NCBI GenBank assembly: GCA_965371245.1
Contig: CBDUXT010000037.1
Span: 1 to 50,696, forward strand
Origin: CBDUXT01 sp965371245
Lineage (GTDB): Bacteria > Planctomycetota > Phycisphaerae > UBA1845
Length of the DNA stretch: 50,696 nt
Reading direction: 5' to 3'
Part shown: positions 6,631 to 13,704 of the stretch, piece by piece
Layout: each line of letters begins with the position of its first letter
How positions within the stretch are numbered: the first letter of the stretch is position 1
Translations under genes and position numbers: made by a program
Notes under the pieces: model-generated
The model's input: only the letters and a program-made list of their open reading frames with translations
Told to the model about the DNA's origin: nothing
The model's database searches: none

Positions 6631-7537
6631 CGTTCCACCGTTCCTCGCCAAGCCCGAGCGGATCGGCTTCGGCTATCTCGCCAAGCGCATCCTCGCCACC
6701 TATCGTCAACTTGCTTTTGGGCAGCGCCCACTCCGGCGGCTGCAACAACTGTACGATCTGCGACACGCCCGGCCACACGCCGGATTTCTGGCATTCGAGC
6801 ACCCGGTCGATCAGCTCCAGCGCCGTCTCGCCGCCCATGTCGATGAACTGCCGCGTGAATTCCCACGGCACTACGTCATGCGGCGGCGTGTTCTCGACGC
6901 ACAGCAGCACGAATCGCTCGCGGTCGAACAGCTCGCAGTACACCCACGCCTGAATATGGTAGCCCATCGCGAACGCCTGCCGCTGCATCGCCCGTTCGGA
7001 TACGTCGGCGCACGACTTGAGATCGATCAGCGGCTCGGCCGTCAACGCATCGACGCGGGCCTTCATCGTCAGGCCGTTGACGTCACCGATCGCCGACACT
7101 TCCACGTCCTCGATCTTCGACAGCCACTGCTTCGTGGACGGGTGCTGGCGAAGGGCCTGTGTCATGCCGATCAGGTTGGCGTAGAAACCCGGCGTCAGGA
7201 TCGCTTGACTAGTGTGCTGTTCTTGAAAGGAAAGCCACGGCGACTTTTTACCGTCCTTACTGATATGGGATCGCCGCGGGCCACCTTCCCAGCAGATAAC
7301 CCGTTCCGGCATCCGCTCCGGCTCCAAGAAGGCGCAGTGCAGGGCGCTGCCGAGAATCATCGGGTCCGTCGGCGGCTTCGACTTGCCCTCGAATGCGTGG
7401 CGGGCGCGCAGCATCGAGCGCCGCCCGGCCTTGAGACTGGACTGCGACCAGTGCGGCAGACCCAGGTAGTCGCGAAAGGGCAAGCCCTTGAGCAGGCGCG
7501 TCTTCGCGGGCGACGTTTCGGTTTCGGGTTGCGTCAT
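6623..7537 (-). CDS. RecE/exonuclease VIII-like PDDEXK exonuclease
   Basis: The product is 304 residues. GSALHCAFLEP (64-73), the acidic KARVDAL (159-165) and LIDLKS (170-175), then FAMGYHIQAWVY (189-200) follow the pattern of PDDEXK_1 (RecE/exonuclease VIII C-terminal) nucleases. Predicted catalytic residues are Asp163, Asp172 and Lys174, with His67 and Gln196/Tyr193 at the support positions. It would resect double-stranded DNA ends to leave single strands for annealing or recombination. ATGA overlap at 7534; an 8-base overlap leads to the ssDNA-binding candidate. Confidence 0.85.
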   Translation of the reverse strand: MTQPETETSPAKTRLLKGLPFRDYLGLPHWSQSSLKAGRRSMLRARHAFEGKSKPPTDPMILGSALHCAFLEPERMPERVICWEGGPRRSHISKDGKKSPWLSFQEQHTSQAILTPGFYANLIGMTQALRQHPSTKQWLSKIEDVEVSAIGDVNGLTMKARVDALTAEPLIDLKSCADVSERAMQRQAFAMGYHIQAWVYCELFDRERFVLLCVENTPPHDVVPWEFTRQFIDMGGETALELIDRVLECQKSGVWPGVSQIVQLLQPPEWALPKSKLTIGGEDALGEIAEADPLGLGEERWNDA

Positions 7538-8052
7538 CGCATATCCTCCCGCTCAAACTGCATCGGCATAAGTAGTCCTTCGATTTCGGTGCCCGGAACT
7601 GTAAAACGCACCGCTTTGTTTTGCGGCGAGTCTTTATCGGGCTCAACGAACAGCACCCCGTATTTCAGAAGCACTTGCACATACTCGCCGGCGAGGTGGA
7701 ACGAGCCGCAGTTGATCGGGTCTATGATGTCTCCGCAGCCGCGACACGCCTTGCACGTCGGGCTTTCGTGGCAATGCTCGCATTCCTCTCCGACCATCCC
7801 CGAACCAACACAGCGTTTGCACGTTTCGGTTTTCGGGCTGGTCAACGTGATTGCCTCGGAACGAGCGGCATCCCAAGTCAGGACGGATAAGCTCGGGCCG
7901 TTTTCGGCCTTGATGTCCGATTTGACACGTACGATCATTCGCCCGTTTGTAGCCGCTATGAACTCGCCGCTGCGAAATGGTTCGATGCGGGCGTACCGAG
8001 TATCCTCTTTCGAGCCGCAGTCATTGAATATCGGGTGTAGTTCGGGGTCCAT
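7534..8052 (-). CDS. Protein with DnaJ-like Cys cluster
   Basis: The product is 172 residues from ATG 8052 (MDPELHPIF). Around residues 86-115 it has CKRCVGSG, CEHC, CKACRGCG, similar to the CxxCxGxG repeats of DnaJ zinc domains but without a J domain. The flanks are beta-rich (EFIAATNGRMIVRV; TVPGTEIEGLLMPM), which recalls phage proteins related to sliding-clamp-like folds, though this is uncertain. It is just upstream of the exonuclease gene with an ATGA overlap, so a role in DNA metabolism is plausible. Confidence 0.7.
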   Translation of the reverse strand: MDPELHPIFNDCGSKEDTRYARIEPFRSGEFIAATNGRMIVRVKSDIKAENGPSLSVLTWDAARSEAITLTSPKTETCKRCVGSGMVGEECEHCHESPTCKACRGCGDIIDPINCGSFHLAGEYVQVLLKYGVLFVEPDKDSPQNKAVRFTVPGTEIEGLLMPMQFEREDMR

Positions 8053-8053
8053 G

Positions 8054-8173
8054 TCAGGCTCTAATTCCAAACAGAATTTCCATTGCCAACGCCCCGGCGG
8101 CGAGTGCGATCAGGCAACTCAGCCAGGGCACGAGTTCGGCCTGCTCGCGGGTTGCGGTCAGGGGTTCGTTCAT
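8054..8173 (-). CDS. 39-residue one-helix membrane peptide
   Basis: The ORF starts at ATG 8173 (ATGA overlap with the 8170 stop) and reads MNEPLTATREQAEL followed by a hydrophobic helix (WLSCLIALAAGALAMEILF). It predicts one membrane segment with a short N-terminal tail. It fills the gap between two clear genes, one base from the next, which supports it despite its size. Function unknown. Confidence 0.55.
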   Translation of the reverse strand: MNEPLTATREQAELVPWLSCLIALAAGALAMEILFGIRA

Positions 8174-8529
8174 GCTTCGTACTCCAGCGAAACCCAGATC
8201 GTTGACGGGGTATCAAATTTGGCAAGCTCATGTTTCACGAGAAGGTGGCCAAAATCTGGGTCTAGTATTCTGCGTATCGAACCGCGTGCGCCGGACGCCC
8301 ATCTACTATGCACCACGCTGTCGGGGTCGTGCGCCAGAACTCGCACTCTATGCGTATATGGGCGGCGAGTATCGGACACGGTAAGGTATACCGTCTCATA
8401 AGGCGGCAGGTGCCATAGCACGGACAGCCCCTCCCTACACAGTGCCGCCAGGCCGAGCGATTCTGGCTGAATCCACAACGTGCGAGAGTCCGCGAAGTTC
8501 GCCGTAAATTCCCACGTCTTCGTTTTCAT
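8170..8529 (-). CDS. Unknown 119-residue protein
   Basis: The protein starts MKTKTWEFTANFADSRTLW and is beta-rich with aromatic residues (YETVYLTVSDTRRPYTHR) and a C-terminus WVSLEYEA. No family is recognised. It lies 1 base after the Cys-rich gene and overlaps the small membrane peptide by ATGA. Confidence 0.6.
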   Translation of the reverse strand: MKTKTWEFTANFADSRTLWIQPESLGLAALCREGLSVLWHLPPYETVYLTVSDTRRPYTHRVRVLAHDPDSVVHSRWASGARGSIRRILDPDFGHLLVKHELAKFDTPSTIWVSLEYEA

Positions 8530-8530
8530 A

Positions 8531-8776
8531 TCATGCCATCAGATCCACGCCGAGCGGGCTCATCGGCGGATCGTCCGGCCCGTAGTCGCAATCGGAACGC
8601 GGCGGCGGGCCGGAGGGTGCGCGCATGATCTCTACGCAGCCGTAATTGATCTTCAGCGTCGCCAAGAGATTCTCGGCAACGGCTGCGCAGTCTTCGCACA
8701 GCGCAGCAGTGTTGTCACGCACGACGGTCCAATACCTATACGTCGCCGCCTTTTTGCAGCAGCAGCATTCAGTCAT
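8531..8776 (-). CDS. Small Cys-rich zinc-ribbon protein
   Basis: The product is 81 residues. The N-terminus MTECCCCKKAATYRYW and then LCEDCA place two CxxC-type pairs about 20 residues apart, typical of a zinc ribbon. The C-terminal half is proline/aspartate-rich. It is the first clear gene after a structured stretch without a confident gene (8777-9371). Function unknown. Confidence 0.65.
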   Translation of the reverse strand: MTECCCCKKAATYRYWTVVRDNTAALCEDCAAVAENLLATLKINYGCVEIMRAPSGPPPRSDCDYGPDDPPMSPLGVDLMA

Positions 8777-9082
8777 GCGTCACCTCAGTGGCCGAGCCGG
8801 GCGGAGTGCAAACGAGCGGGTGCCCGGCTCGGCTGGGGGAGGGGTAGAATGTTCGCGGCGGGCCTACTACAGCCTCGACTTTCGCAGGCACGGCAATGTT
8901 TCAGCCGCAGTTCAATCGAGCAGCGACCCCTGCTGGGAACTGTTCGCCGCCGCCGCGAAATTTGAATCCGGCACGGGTCCGGGGTCTTTCCATGGTTATC
9001 CGTTTCAGGCGTAGCTTCAGCATCGGTCCGCGCCCGGCGGCAACCCGGATCAGCTACGAGCTTCCCGTGCCGGCAAGTTTGA

Positions 9083-9190
9083 CGTGTGGCGGGCCGGAAT
9101 CGAACCGACACACGGGGGCGACCCGCTACCCATTTCCGGCGTGCCAAACCACTGGCTAAGGGAATCGAACCCACACGCCACCGCCACACG
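9083..9190 (-). ncRNA. tRNA-like element with two T-arm sequences
   Basis: A perfect 10-bp closing stem (CGTGTGGCGG at 9190-9181 with 9092-9083) encloses about 88 bases. At the 3' side, GTCGG-TTCGATT-CCGGC (about 9109-9093) is a canonical tRNA T-arm directly joined to an acceptor strand CCGCCAC. A hairpin GCGGG-TCGCC-CCCGT next to it looks like a class II long variable arm. A second T-loop-like hairpin (GGG-TTCGATT-CCC) lies near 9161-9175. I cannot fold a canonical cloverleaf: total length is 103-108 bases and the anticodon arm is ambiguous (GGA with C33, or GGC). It may be a degenerate tRNA, a fused pair, or an attachment site derived from tRNA 3' ends. Confidence 0.45.
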
Positions 9191-9197
9191 CTGTAAA

Positions 9198-9274
9198 GGC
9201 CCGCCGCGTCTCGGCCCGACGCCGCCCATGGAGACGGCGAAGTCAGGGAACCAGCCGGTTGATCGTGGCGGGCC
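9198..9274 (-). ncRNA. 77-base cloverleaf-like structured element
   Basis: An 8-bp closing stem GGCCCGCC/GGCGGGCC (9274-9267 with 9205-9198) encloses three successive hairpins: AACC-GGCT-GGTT, CGCCG/CGGCG with a 10-base loop, and GCGTC-GGGCCGA-GACGC with a 7-base loop directly abutting the closing stem. The geometry and length are those of a tRNA, but the T-loop consensus is absent. It stands immediately upstream of the T-arm-containing element. GC-rich DNA forms stems easily, so this needs comparative support. Confidence 0.3.
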
Positions 9275-9277
9275 AAG

Positions 9278-9346
9278 TTACATTCGCCCTTCCGTCGCGT
9301 TGCAGAACAGGCTACGACAATTCTTTCCATGAACAGGACAGGACAT
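9278..9346 (-). CDS. 22-residue Cys-rich micro-ORF
   Basis: The peptide begins MSCPVHGKNCRSLFC, with four cysteine/histidine ligands spaced like a mini zinc knuckle. It lies directly before the cloverleaf-like element. A purine-rich AGGTGG is 11 bases upstream, further than usual. The call rests on the cysteine pattern only. Confidence 0.3.
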   Translation of the reverse strand: MSCPVHGKNCRSLFCNATEGRM

Positions 9347-9371
9347 GTGGCATCACCACCTTTCGTGAGTC

Positions 9372-9902
9372 TCATTTCGACGCCCCCTTTGCTGCGAGGG
9401 CGGCGGCTTCGGCGGTCGAGTAGCATTTCGTGTGATCGATGTAGCGGCCGCCTCCGATGTGCGTATTGAAACCCTTCCCGCAAACCGCCATAGCAACATA
9501 GTATTCAGATGGTCGATCAACGTGCCAAAGTTTCGTTCCAGACACCACCGATACCCCATCCGCCGTCACCGGCAGCCGCGCTACAATCGCCGCCAGCCGG
9601 TCGCGCTCGGCCATTACTGCTGACAATGCCGTTGGCCCATGCCCAGCCTTCACGTCAAGGGCATCGGCCAGATCGTTCTGTAGCCGGTCCCGCTCGGCCA
9701 GCAGGTCGGAGAGGCATCGGTCGATGATTATCTCGGCTTCCGCACCGAGCCAGCCGAACACCGGATGGGGTCGCAACTCGGCCGACAATGCCACCGCCTC
9801 CGCGCTCGGCTCGGGGTTGGGTTTCGGTTGCTCGCTCATGTCAGTCCTCTCAAGCTCCAGATCCGTCATGCAGGGCCACATCATGTACCCGAGACGGCTC
9901 AT
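9372..9902 (-). CDS. Unknown protein with helical N-terminal half
   Basis: From ATG 9902 (ATGA overlap with the 9899 stop) the product is 176 residues. A second start at 9839 (MSEQPKPNPEPS) has an AGGA motif 7 bases upstream and gives 155 residues; both are plausible. A proline-rich lead is followed by helical LSDLLAERDRLQNDLADAL and a C-terminal beta region (KLWHVDRPSEYYVAMAVCG). The C-terminal 50 residues look like a small module found in phage proteins, but no function is known. Confidence 0.6.
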   Translation of the reverse strand: MSRLGYMMWPCMTDLELERTDMSEQPKPNPEPSAEAVALSAELRPHPVFGWLGAEAEIIIDRCLSDLLAERDRLQNDLADALDVKAGHGPTALSAVMAERDRLAAIVARLPVTADGVSVVSGTKLWHVDRPSEYYVAMAVCGKGFNTHIGGGRYIDHTKCYSTAEAAALAAKGASK

Positions 9903-10288
9903 GTCGGCTCCTCGGCGGCACGGCGCGGCAGGATTCGCATCCGCTGAGCAACGACTGTTCGCCGCCCAGGCTCTGTATCTTGAAGCCCCTGCGTATGGGC
10001 GTCGGCGAAAGCAACCCGGCGGACTTCCGAATTGTGCAGCACAAACCAGCGCTCGGCGTCCCTTTTGCGTCGAAAAATGTGAAAGCCAGACGGATAGCGT
10101 TTCCCCCGAAATGCGAGGAGAACAGTCTCGGCAGCTTCGTGCCACTTGCCGATGCGATAGGGTTCATCCGGCGCGGCCCACCCTCGACCGGGAAAGAGGC
10201 GGCGGAGGCGACCCTTGCGTCTGGCAAAGCGTTTCCAGCCAAAGCCCTCTTTCTTGGGCGCGTCGTCGTCAACTGCCTGGAGGCACAT
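9899..10288 (-). CDS. Conserved-looking phage protein, unknown
   Basis: The product is 129 residues with a strong ribosome-binding site (AGAAGGAG) before ATG 10288. The N-terminus is basic; the core reads YRIGKWHEAAETVLLAF and YPSGFHIFRRKRDAERW, a pattern of 'WHEA...YPSGFH.F...DA' that recurs in many phage genomes as a small protein of unknown role. It is followed by an ATGA overlap. Confidence 0.7.
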   Translation of the reverse strand: MCLQAVDDDAPKKEGFGWKRFARRKGRLRRLFPGRGWAAPDEPYRIGKWHEAAETVLLAFRGKRYPSGFHIFRRKRDAERWFVLHNSEVRRVAFADAHTQGLQDTEPGRRTVVAQRMRILPRRAAEEPT

Positions 10289-10323
10289 TCTAGTCTCCTT
10301 CTCGCATCAGTCCGGGGCGGGGG

Positions 10324-10557
10324 CTACAAAAACAGTCGGGCAATTTCCGTCACGATGTTGCATGTGAACGCTACCGGCAACGCGAGGGTGACGAGCAAAC
10401 CCAGCCAGTAGGGGCAATCGGAATCGCTACCGCCCCACACAAGCCAGAAGTCGATCGACCGCTCTGTCCACAGCGCGACAAGCGGGATGATCGCCAGCAG
10501 CAGGAAGATAAAGAAAGCGATCAAAACCTCTGCAACCGTAAAAGCTTTCGCAATCAT
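10324..10557 (-). CDS. Small membrane protein with two helices
   Basis: The product is 77 residues, with GGAG before ATG 10557. Two hydrophobic segments are clear: residues 9-29 (AEVLIAFFIFLLLAIIPLVAL) in pieces, and around 50-68 (WLGLLVTLALPVAFTCNIV). Phage membrane proteins in early regions may act in superinfection exclusion or host takeover, but nothing here proves that. Confidence 0.65.
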   Translation of the reverse strand: MIAKAFTVAEVLIAFFIFLLLAIIPLVALWTERSIDFWLVWGGSDSDCPYWLGLLVTLALPVAFTCNIVTEIARLFL

Positions 10558-10605
10558 TCTAGATCTCCTATCCTACGCAACATAAGACCGGTTATCGGGC
10601 GTGCG

Positions 10606-10794
10606 TCAATCATCGCTGCTGTATATCTGCGTTAGCAGGCTAGAGAATACACCGACCGGAATGTACACCCAATATAGAAGCCAGAGCATCCGATCCGCAT
10701 CTATCGCGACGAGAATGTGGTACAGCAGCACGAGCCAAATCGGAATCGTCACACAGCACCCGACTACAACGCCAACTACTTTGCCCTTTTTCAT
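10606..10794 (-). CDS. Small membrane protein with two helices
   Basis: The product is 62 residues. MKKGKVVGVVVGCCVTIP starts a first membrane helix, and MLWLLYWVYIPVGVFSSLL is the second. A GGAG motif lies 9 bases before ATG 10794. An 8-codon ORF (MSETEMVR) ends on this start by ATGA overlap and may be a coupling leader. It pairs with the neighbouring two-helix protein at 10324-10557. Confidence 0.6.
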   Translation of the reverse strand: MKKGKVVGVVVGCCVTIPIWLVLLYHILVAIDADRMLWLLYWVYIPVGVFSSLLTQIYSSDD

Positions 10795-10859
10795 CGAACC
10801 ATCTCCGTCTCACTCATCTAATTCTCCAACGCAACGTAATCACGCCTTATGGGACGCGC

Positions 10860-11177
10860 TCAATACTCCACGTAGAACCAAACGGTCGCAGCGAGTCCCT
10901 CGTCGCGGCCAAATATCCGATCCAATACCACGTCAACCTCATAGACGAATATATCCCACCTGCCGCCGTCAAGGTCCTCCCAGAGCCACTCGTCTGCCGT
11001 GCGGCGGAGCTTCACCTCGCACCACGAATCGGGTTTCTTGTGCCGCGAGATAACGAGCGTGATGCGATCCGTATCCTTCGGAATTTCGACAAATTGCGCC
11101 AACTTGCCGCCGCAGATCTCGATATCGCCCAGCCAGTCTTCGTGGTTAGTTTCAAGCTCGAATCTCGTCTCGCTCAT
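10860..11177 (-). CDS. Unknown beta-rich protein
   Basis: The product is 105 residues from ATG 11177 (MSETRFELETNHEDW); a GTG at 11186 is an alternative. It is beta-rich with acidic and tryptophan residues (WLWEDLDGGRWDIFVYEV). No family is recognised. The first residues MSET resemble the start of the next upstream gene (MSETLTVEF), which may reflect gene duplication or only a shared start. Confidence 0.6.
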   Translation of the reverse strand: MSETRFELETNHEDWLGDIEICGGKLAQFVEIPKDTDRITLVISRHKKPDSWCEVKLRRTADEWLWEDLDGGRWDIFVYEVDVVLDRIFGRDEGLAATVWFYVEY

Positions 11178-11178
11178 C

Positions 11179-11433
11179 TCATTCACCGTCTACGATCGCA
11201 AGCGCCGCTTCGACCAGGGCGTTCACCAGCGGACCGAGCGATGTCGCGATAACCTGCTTGCCATCAACGGCGACGTAGCACCCAAGATGGCCGAGGCCCT
11301 GTCCCGTGCTGATTTCCACTTCCCGGTCGCCGGTGGCGTCTTGCGGCTGGCTTGTCGCAAGCGAGGCATATAGACTGCCGAGCGTTTCGCGGCCGGTAGC
11401 CAGCTTGAATTCAACCGTCAGCGTCTCGCTCAC
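11179..11433 (-). CDS. Unknown 84-residue protein
   Basis: The start is a GTG that overlaps the upstream stop (GTGA) at 11430. The product begins MSETLTVEFKLATGRETLG and has a glycine-rich middle (STGQGLGHLGCYVAV) and a C-terminal helix (LVNALVEAALAI). No function can be read from it. Confidence 0.6.
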   Translation of the reverse strand: MSETLTVEFKLATGRETLGSLYASLATSQPQDATGDREVEISTGQGLGHLGCYVAVDGKQVIATSLGPLVNALVEAALAIVDGE

Positions 11434-11660
11434 GGGCCACCGCCAGGCTTACGCGGTCGTCTCGGTCGCCGAACTCGAATCGTGTAGTGGCGCAGCAGTT
11501 GATTCACCACGTCCCTAGCCATGGAGTCTCGCCGCGTCGCCAGCCACTTAACCTGCTCCGTGTCGGCGTGCTGGGCGATGAACATAGCGACCCCATAGCC
11601 CGCATCGTCGCGAATCCGCTCGTGCAACTGATCGGTCACGTATTGGCCTCGTTTGCTCAT
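11430..11660 (-). CDS. Small basic protein, unknown
   Basis: The product is 76 residues. It starts MSKRGQYVTDQLHERIRDD, is helical through the middle, and ends in an arginine/proline-rich tail (IRVRRPRRPRKPGGGP) that could bind nucleic acid. ATG 11660 overlaps the upstream 47-residue ORF. Confidence 0.6.
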   Translation of the reverse strand: MSKRGQYVTDQLHERIRDDAGYGVAMFIAQHADTEQVKWLATRRDSMARDVVNQLLRHYTIRVRRPRRPRKPGGGP

Positions 11661-11800
11661 GAGCTACCTCCAGGCTGGGCCGCGTCGGGGTTGATCGTCT
11701 GCGACTCGATAGATCGCAATTCCTGAGCGACGATACGGAACGCTACCATTAGCATTTTCATTCGCTCGGCAACCGGGGCGGTGCCGGGCAGCTTTTTCAT
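11657..11800 (-). CDS. 47-residue helical protein
   Basis: The ORF begins MKKLPGTAPVAERMKMLM immediately after the stop of the 27-residue ORF and ends with a TGA overlapping the next ATG. It is an amphipathic helix followed by a short polar tail. Perfect fit between its two neighbours supports it. No function known. Confidence 0.5.
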   Translation of the reverse strand: MKKLPGTAPVAERMKMLMVAFRIVAQELRSIESQTINPDAAQPGGSS

Positions 11801-11884
11801 TTACTCGATCAGGATCTCTTGATCGCGAGCATTTTCCTCAAGATACCTCGCGAACTTATCCCGTTCGGCGTCGGACAGCATCAT
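11801..11884 (-). CDS. 27-residue charged peptide
   Basis: The peptide starts MMLSDAERDKFARYLEE and is a single acidic/basic helix. ATG 11884 overlaps the upstream stop by ATGA and its stop abuts the next ATG. Length and composition suit a small inhibitor or adaptor, which is speculation. Confidence 0.4.
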   Translation of the reverse strand: MMLSDAERDKFARYLEENARDQEILIE

Positions 11885-12180
11885 TGCCCGCCTCCGTCGC
11901 GCAGAGCGGTGAGGGCGGCGTCGAATTCGCAACTGGCGTCTACCTGCGCCCCATTCCCATAGTGTCCGGTATAAGCGCGCCGCAGGCTTCGCGCCGCCTT
12001 TATGAATTTGGCAACCGCATCCGGGTTGAGCCCGGCCAGGGCGTTGACGCAGGCGACGATCAGTCCCACGGTATCCAGGTCGCATCCGCAATCCTGAATT
12101 ACCACGTTATTATCCGCGTCGTAGATCGCTGTGTAGTCGTCGCCGATATGCACGGTCCATGGTCGCTTCGCGTCGCTCAC
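11881..12180 (-). CDS. Unknown 99-residue protein
   Basis: A GTG start overlaps the upstream stop (GTGA). The N-terminus (RPWTVHIGDDYTAIYDADNNVV) is a small beta meander and the middle is helical (LIVACVNALAGLNPDAVAKF). Such short 'YDADN' proteins recur in phage early regions; the role is unknown. Confidence 0.6.
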   Translation of the reverse strand: MSDAKRPWTVHIGDDYTAIYDADNNVVIQDCGCDLDTVGLIVACVNALAGLNPDAVAKFIKAARSLRRAYTGHYGNGAQVDASCEFDAALTALRDGGGQ

Positions 12181-12488
12181 GATTTGCCCTCTTCGTGGTT
12201 CTCCGGCTCAAGCGTCACGGCCTGATCATCAACAAGCCCGCCGAGTCCGCCCAATTCAGTAATACGGTTGAGCCCACGCCGACATTTCTCAACCCATAGA
12301 GCGTGGCCCGCAATTGCCGCTGGGCGATCGTCGTAGCGTTCAACGGGGTGCGCCCCTTTCGTATCTAGTATCGCGGTCTCGAAGCCCTCGTCGGAGGTGT
12401 TCGCCGTAGAAACGGTGAGGCCGCACGCCGAATCTCGGGCGACGCGACGTTCGTCGTAATTGTCGATATCGTTGAGAAATGAAAACAT
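12177..12488 (-). CDS. Unknown 103-residue protein
   Basis: The ORF starts MFSFLNDIDNYDERRVARD at 12488, two bases after the upstream stop. The part DSACGLTVSTANTSDEGFE then TAILDTKGAHPVERYD looks like a beta-strand domain, followed by a helix (GHALWVEKCRRGLNRI). It is similar in layout to short phage proteins that bind host factors, but no family was recognised. Confidence 0.6.
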   Translation of the reverse strand: MFSFLNDIDNYDERRVARDSACGLTVSTANTSDEGFETAILDTKGAHPVERYDDRPAAIAGHALWVEKCRRGLNRITELGGLGGLVDDQAVTLEPENHEEGKS

Positions 12489-12490
12489 GC

Positions 12491-12808
12491 TCACGACTTG
12501 CCCTCCAGATCGCGCTCGGCGGCGGCAAGGGCGTCCTCCATGCGACATGTCGGGCATTGCCCGCATCGGCTCGGGCCGCAATCAGGAAGCGCTAGCAATA
12601 GGTTGCGAGCCCGCTCCATCACCGGCACGATGTGGTTGAAGGCGGCCAGTATCTTACGGCCCATAGCCTCTCGGAATTCAAGCGAGTAGGTGCCATCGGC
12701 CTGGCACATCATTACCAGTTTCGCCCCGTACGGCACGTCCGGCGAAAGATCCTCGGTCGAACCCTCGACAAACTTCAATCGCTCCGGCAATTGCTGCGGA
12801 TCAGCCAT
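12491..12808 (-). CDS. Unknown protein with C-terminal Cys motif
   Basis: The product is 105 residues from ATG 12808 (MADPQQLPERLKFVEG). A middle helix (AMGRKILAAFNHIVPVMERARN) is followed by DCGPSRCGQCPTC, a possible single metal-binding knuckle, and a charged C-terminal helix. It overlaps the upstream gene by 8 bases. Confidence 0.6.
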   Translation of the reverse strand: MADPQQLPERLKFVEGSTEDLSPDVPYGAKLVMMCQADGTYSLEFREAMGRKILAAFNHIVPVMERARNLLLALPDCGPSRCGQCPTCRMEDALAAAERDLEGKS

Positions 12809-13052
12809 CGGAGGGCTCCAGCTCTGTGATGACTCGCTGGATGATGAGTGTGTTATTATCAGGCACTGAACAACTGATCTTCCAGTGGCGATACCTCGCA
12901 TACGACCACGCGGCCGCCCGGACTGCCGATGGAGAGCGCATGAAATCCTCCCCGCGAGTGAGTTTCCAAATTTGTCCGTCGAGCCACTGGTTCCACGGAT
13001 ACCGCGCGCCCCCTTTCCCATCTGTCGGCCACCGATCCAGCGTTTCAGCCAT
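12801..13052 (-). CDS. Unknown 83-residue protein
   Basis: The protein begins MAETLDRWPTDGKGGARYPW. LDGQIWKLTRGEDF and a C-terminal stretch (CSVPDNNTLIIQRVITELEP) suggest a small alpha/beta fold. The 'WLDG..W.L..GEDF' pattern occurs in small phage proteins of unknown role. ATG 13052 overlaps the 13045 stop. Confidence 0.6.
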   Translation of the reverse strand: MAETLDRWPTDGKGGARYPWNQWLDGQIWKLTRGEDFMRSPSAVRAAAWSYARYRHWKISCSVPDNNTLIIQRVITELEPSDG

Positions 13053-13290
13053 CAGCGGGCTCCATGATAACAAGGTCGTCAAACGTGCCGATTTCCATCC
13101 CGTATCGCTTGATAACATCGACGAACAGGTGGGCATAGGAGTCTTCACACGGCCCGACATCGTCGTCATGGGTCGGCGTTGGCATCAGCGGCCCGTCACG
13201 CTTGTCGATGCTGCGTTGGCGCATCCAAAGTCGCGGGTGCCCCCTCAACGCAACTTCGATCGCAGGGTCATGCTCCAATTCGTTAGCCAT
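13045..13290 (-). CDS. Unknown 81-residue protein
   Basis: The protein starts MANELEHDPAIEVALRG at a TGATG overlap with the upstream stop. It is acidic and histidine-rich in the middle (PTPTHDDDVGPCEDSYAH) and ends with a short hydrophobic strand (FDDLVIMEPADG). No function recognised. Confidence 0.6.
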   Translation of the reverse strand: MANELEHDPAIEVALRGHPRLWMRQRSIDKRDGPLMPTPTHDDDVGPCEDSYAHLFVDVIKRYGMEIGTFDDLVIMEPADG

Positions 13291-13499
13291 CAGCGCGGCT
13301 CCGTCTCTGTCGCACCTACGCCTTCAGCGGCGACGCGAAGCAATAGTGGCTCACCGTTTGCTGGGCAGGCCGCCCAGTGCGTCCACGCGTATGGCCCGGC
13401 AACTACAGGCCGCGTCAACCCGGCGAATTCGAGCCCAGGATGGCCCGCGCCGCAACGGGCACACGCCTTGATATCGGTTCTGAGTAGCCCTTTAGCCAT
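13290..13499 (-). CDS. Small zinc-ribbon-like protein
   Basis: The product is 69 residues starting MAKGLLRTDIKACARCGAGH. One CxxC pair (ARCG region) and a distal Cys (AACPANG) could form a zinc site. It overlaps the regulator gene upstream by 8 bases. Confidence 0.6.
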   Translation of the reverse strand: MAKGLLRTDIKACARCGAGHPGLEFAGLTRPVVAGPYAWTHWAACPANGEPLLLRVAAEGVGATETEPR

Positions 13500-13704
13500 C
13501 GCCCCGCCTCCGTTTCGATTCGCGCTCGAGCGTCGCCACCGTGCCAGCCTGGTCGAAGGACAGGCGGACTACTTCGGCGTGCGATAGGCCGAACGCCCGC
13601 GCGGCGGCGGCGATGCGGCGATGCGTGCTACCGTAGCACCGAATCAGTTCGTGGGTGTCGCCGTTCATCCGCCGCCGTCTCCGTCGTTTCGGTTTCGCGT
13701 TCAT
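13492..13704 (-). CDS. Small basic DNA-binding-type protein
   Basis: The product is 70 residues. An N-terminal run of arginines (PKRRRRRR) is followed by a helix-turn-helix-like stretch (STHRRIAAAARAFGLSHAEV). Its ATG sits inside the first operator repeat and at the predicted start point of a promoter, so its mRNA should be leaderless and controlled by the regulator encoded just upstream. A Cro-like or ribbon-type regulator is plausible. Confidence 0.65.
   Translation of the reverse strand: MNAKPKRRRRRRMNGDTHELIRCYGSTHRRIAAAARAFGLSHAEVVRLSFDQAGTVATLERESKRRRGDG

Larger units (their letters stand above)
8777..9371 (-). other. 595-bp region with no confident protein gene, tRNA-like structures
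   Basis: This gap lies between two early genes. One minus frame is open throughout (8785-9375, starting with an ATGA overlap), but its product is arginine-rich low-complexity sequence with no fold signature, so I treat it as a by-product of GC content. A Cys-containing micro-ORF lies at 9278-9346, and two structured tRNA-like elements occupy 9083-9274. I see nothing else in 8777-9082 apart from GC-rich sequence. Confidence 0.5.

Noticed and set aside
6353..8401. 682-codon open frame on the plus strand
   Set aside because: It is antisense to four well-supported minus genes (exonuclease, Cys-cluster protein, ssDNA-binding candidate and others) and its product has no domain; long antisense frames are common in GC-rich DNA.
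10577..10613. Promoter TTGACG with TATGTT before the 10557 gene
   Set aside because: The best -10 is 19 bases from the -35 and lies within a coupled gene run; too weak to list as a promoter.
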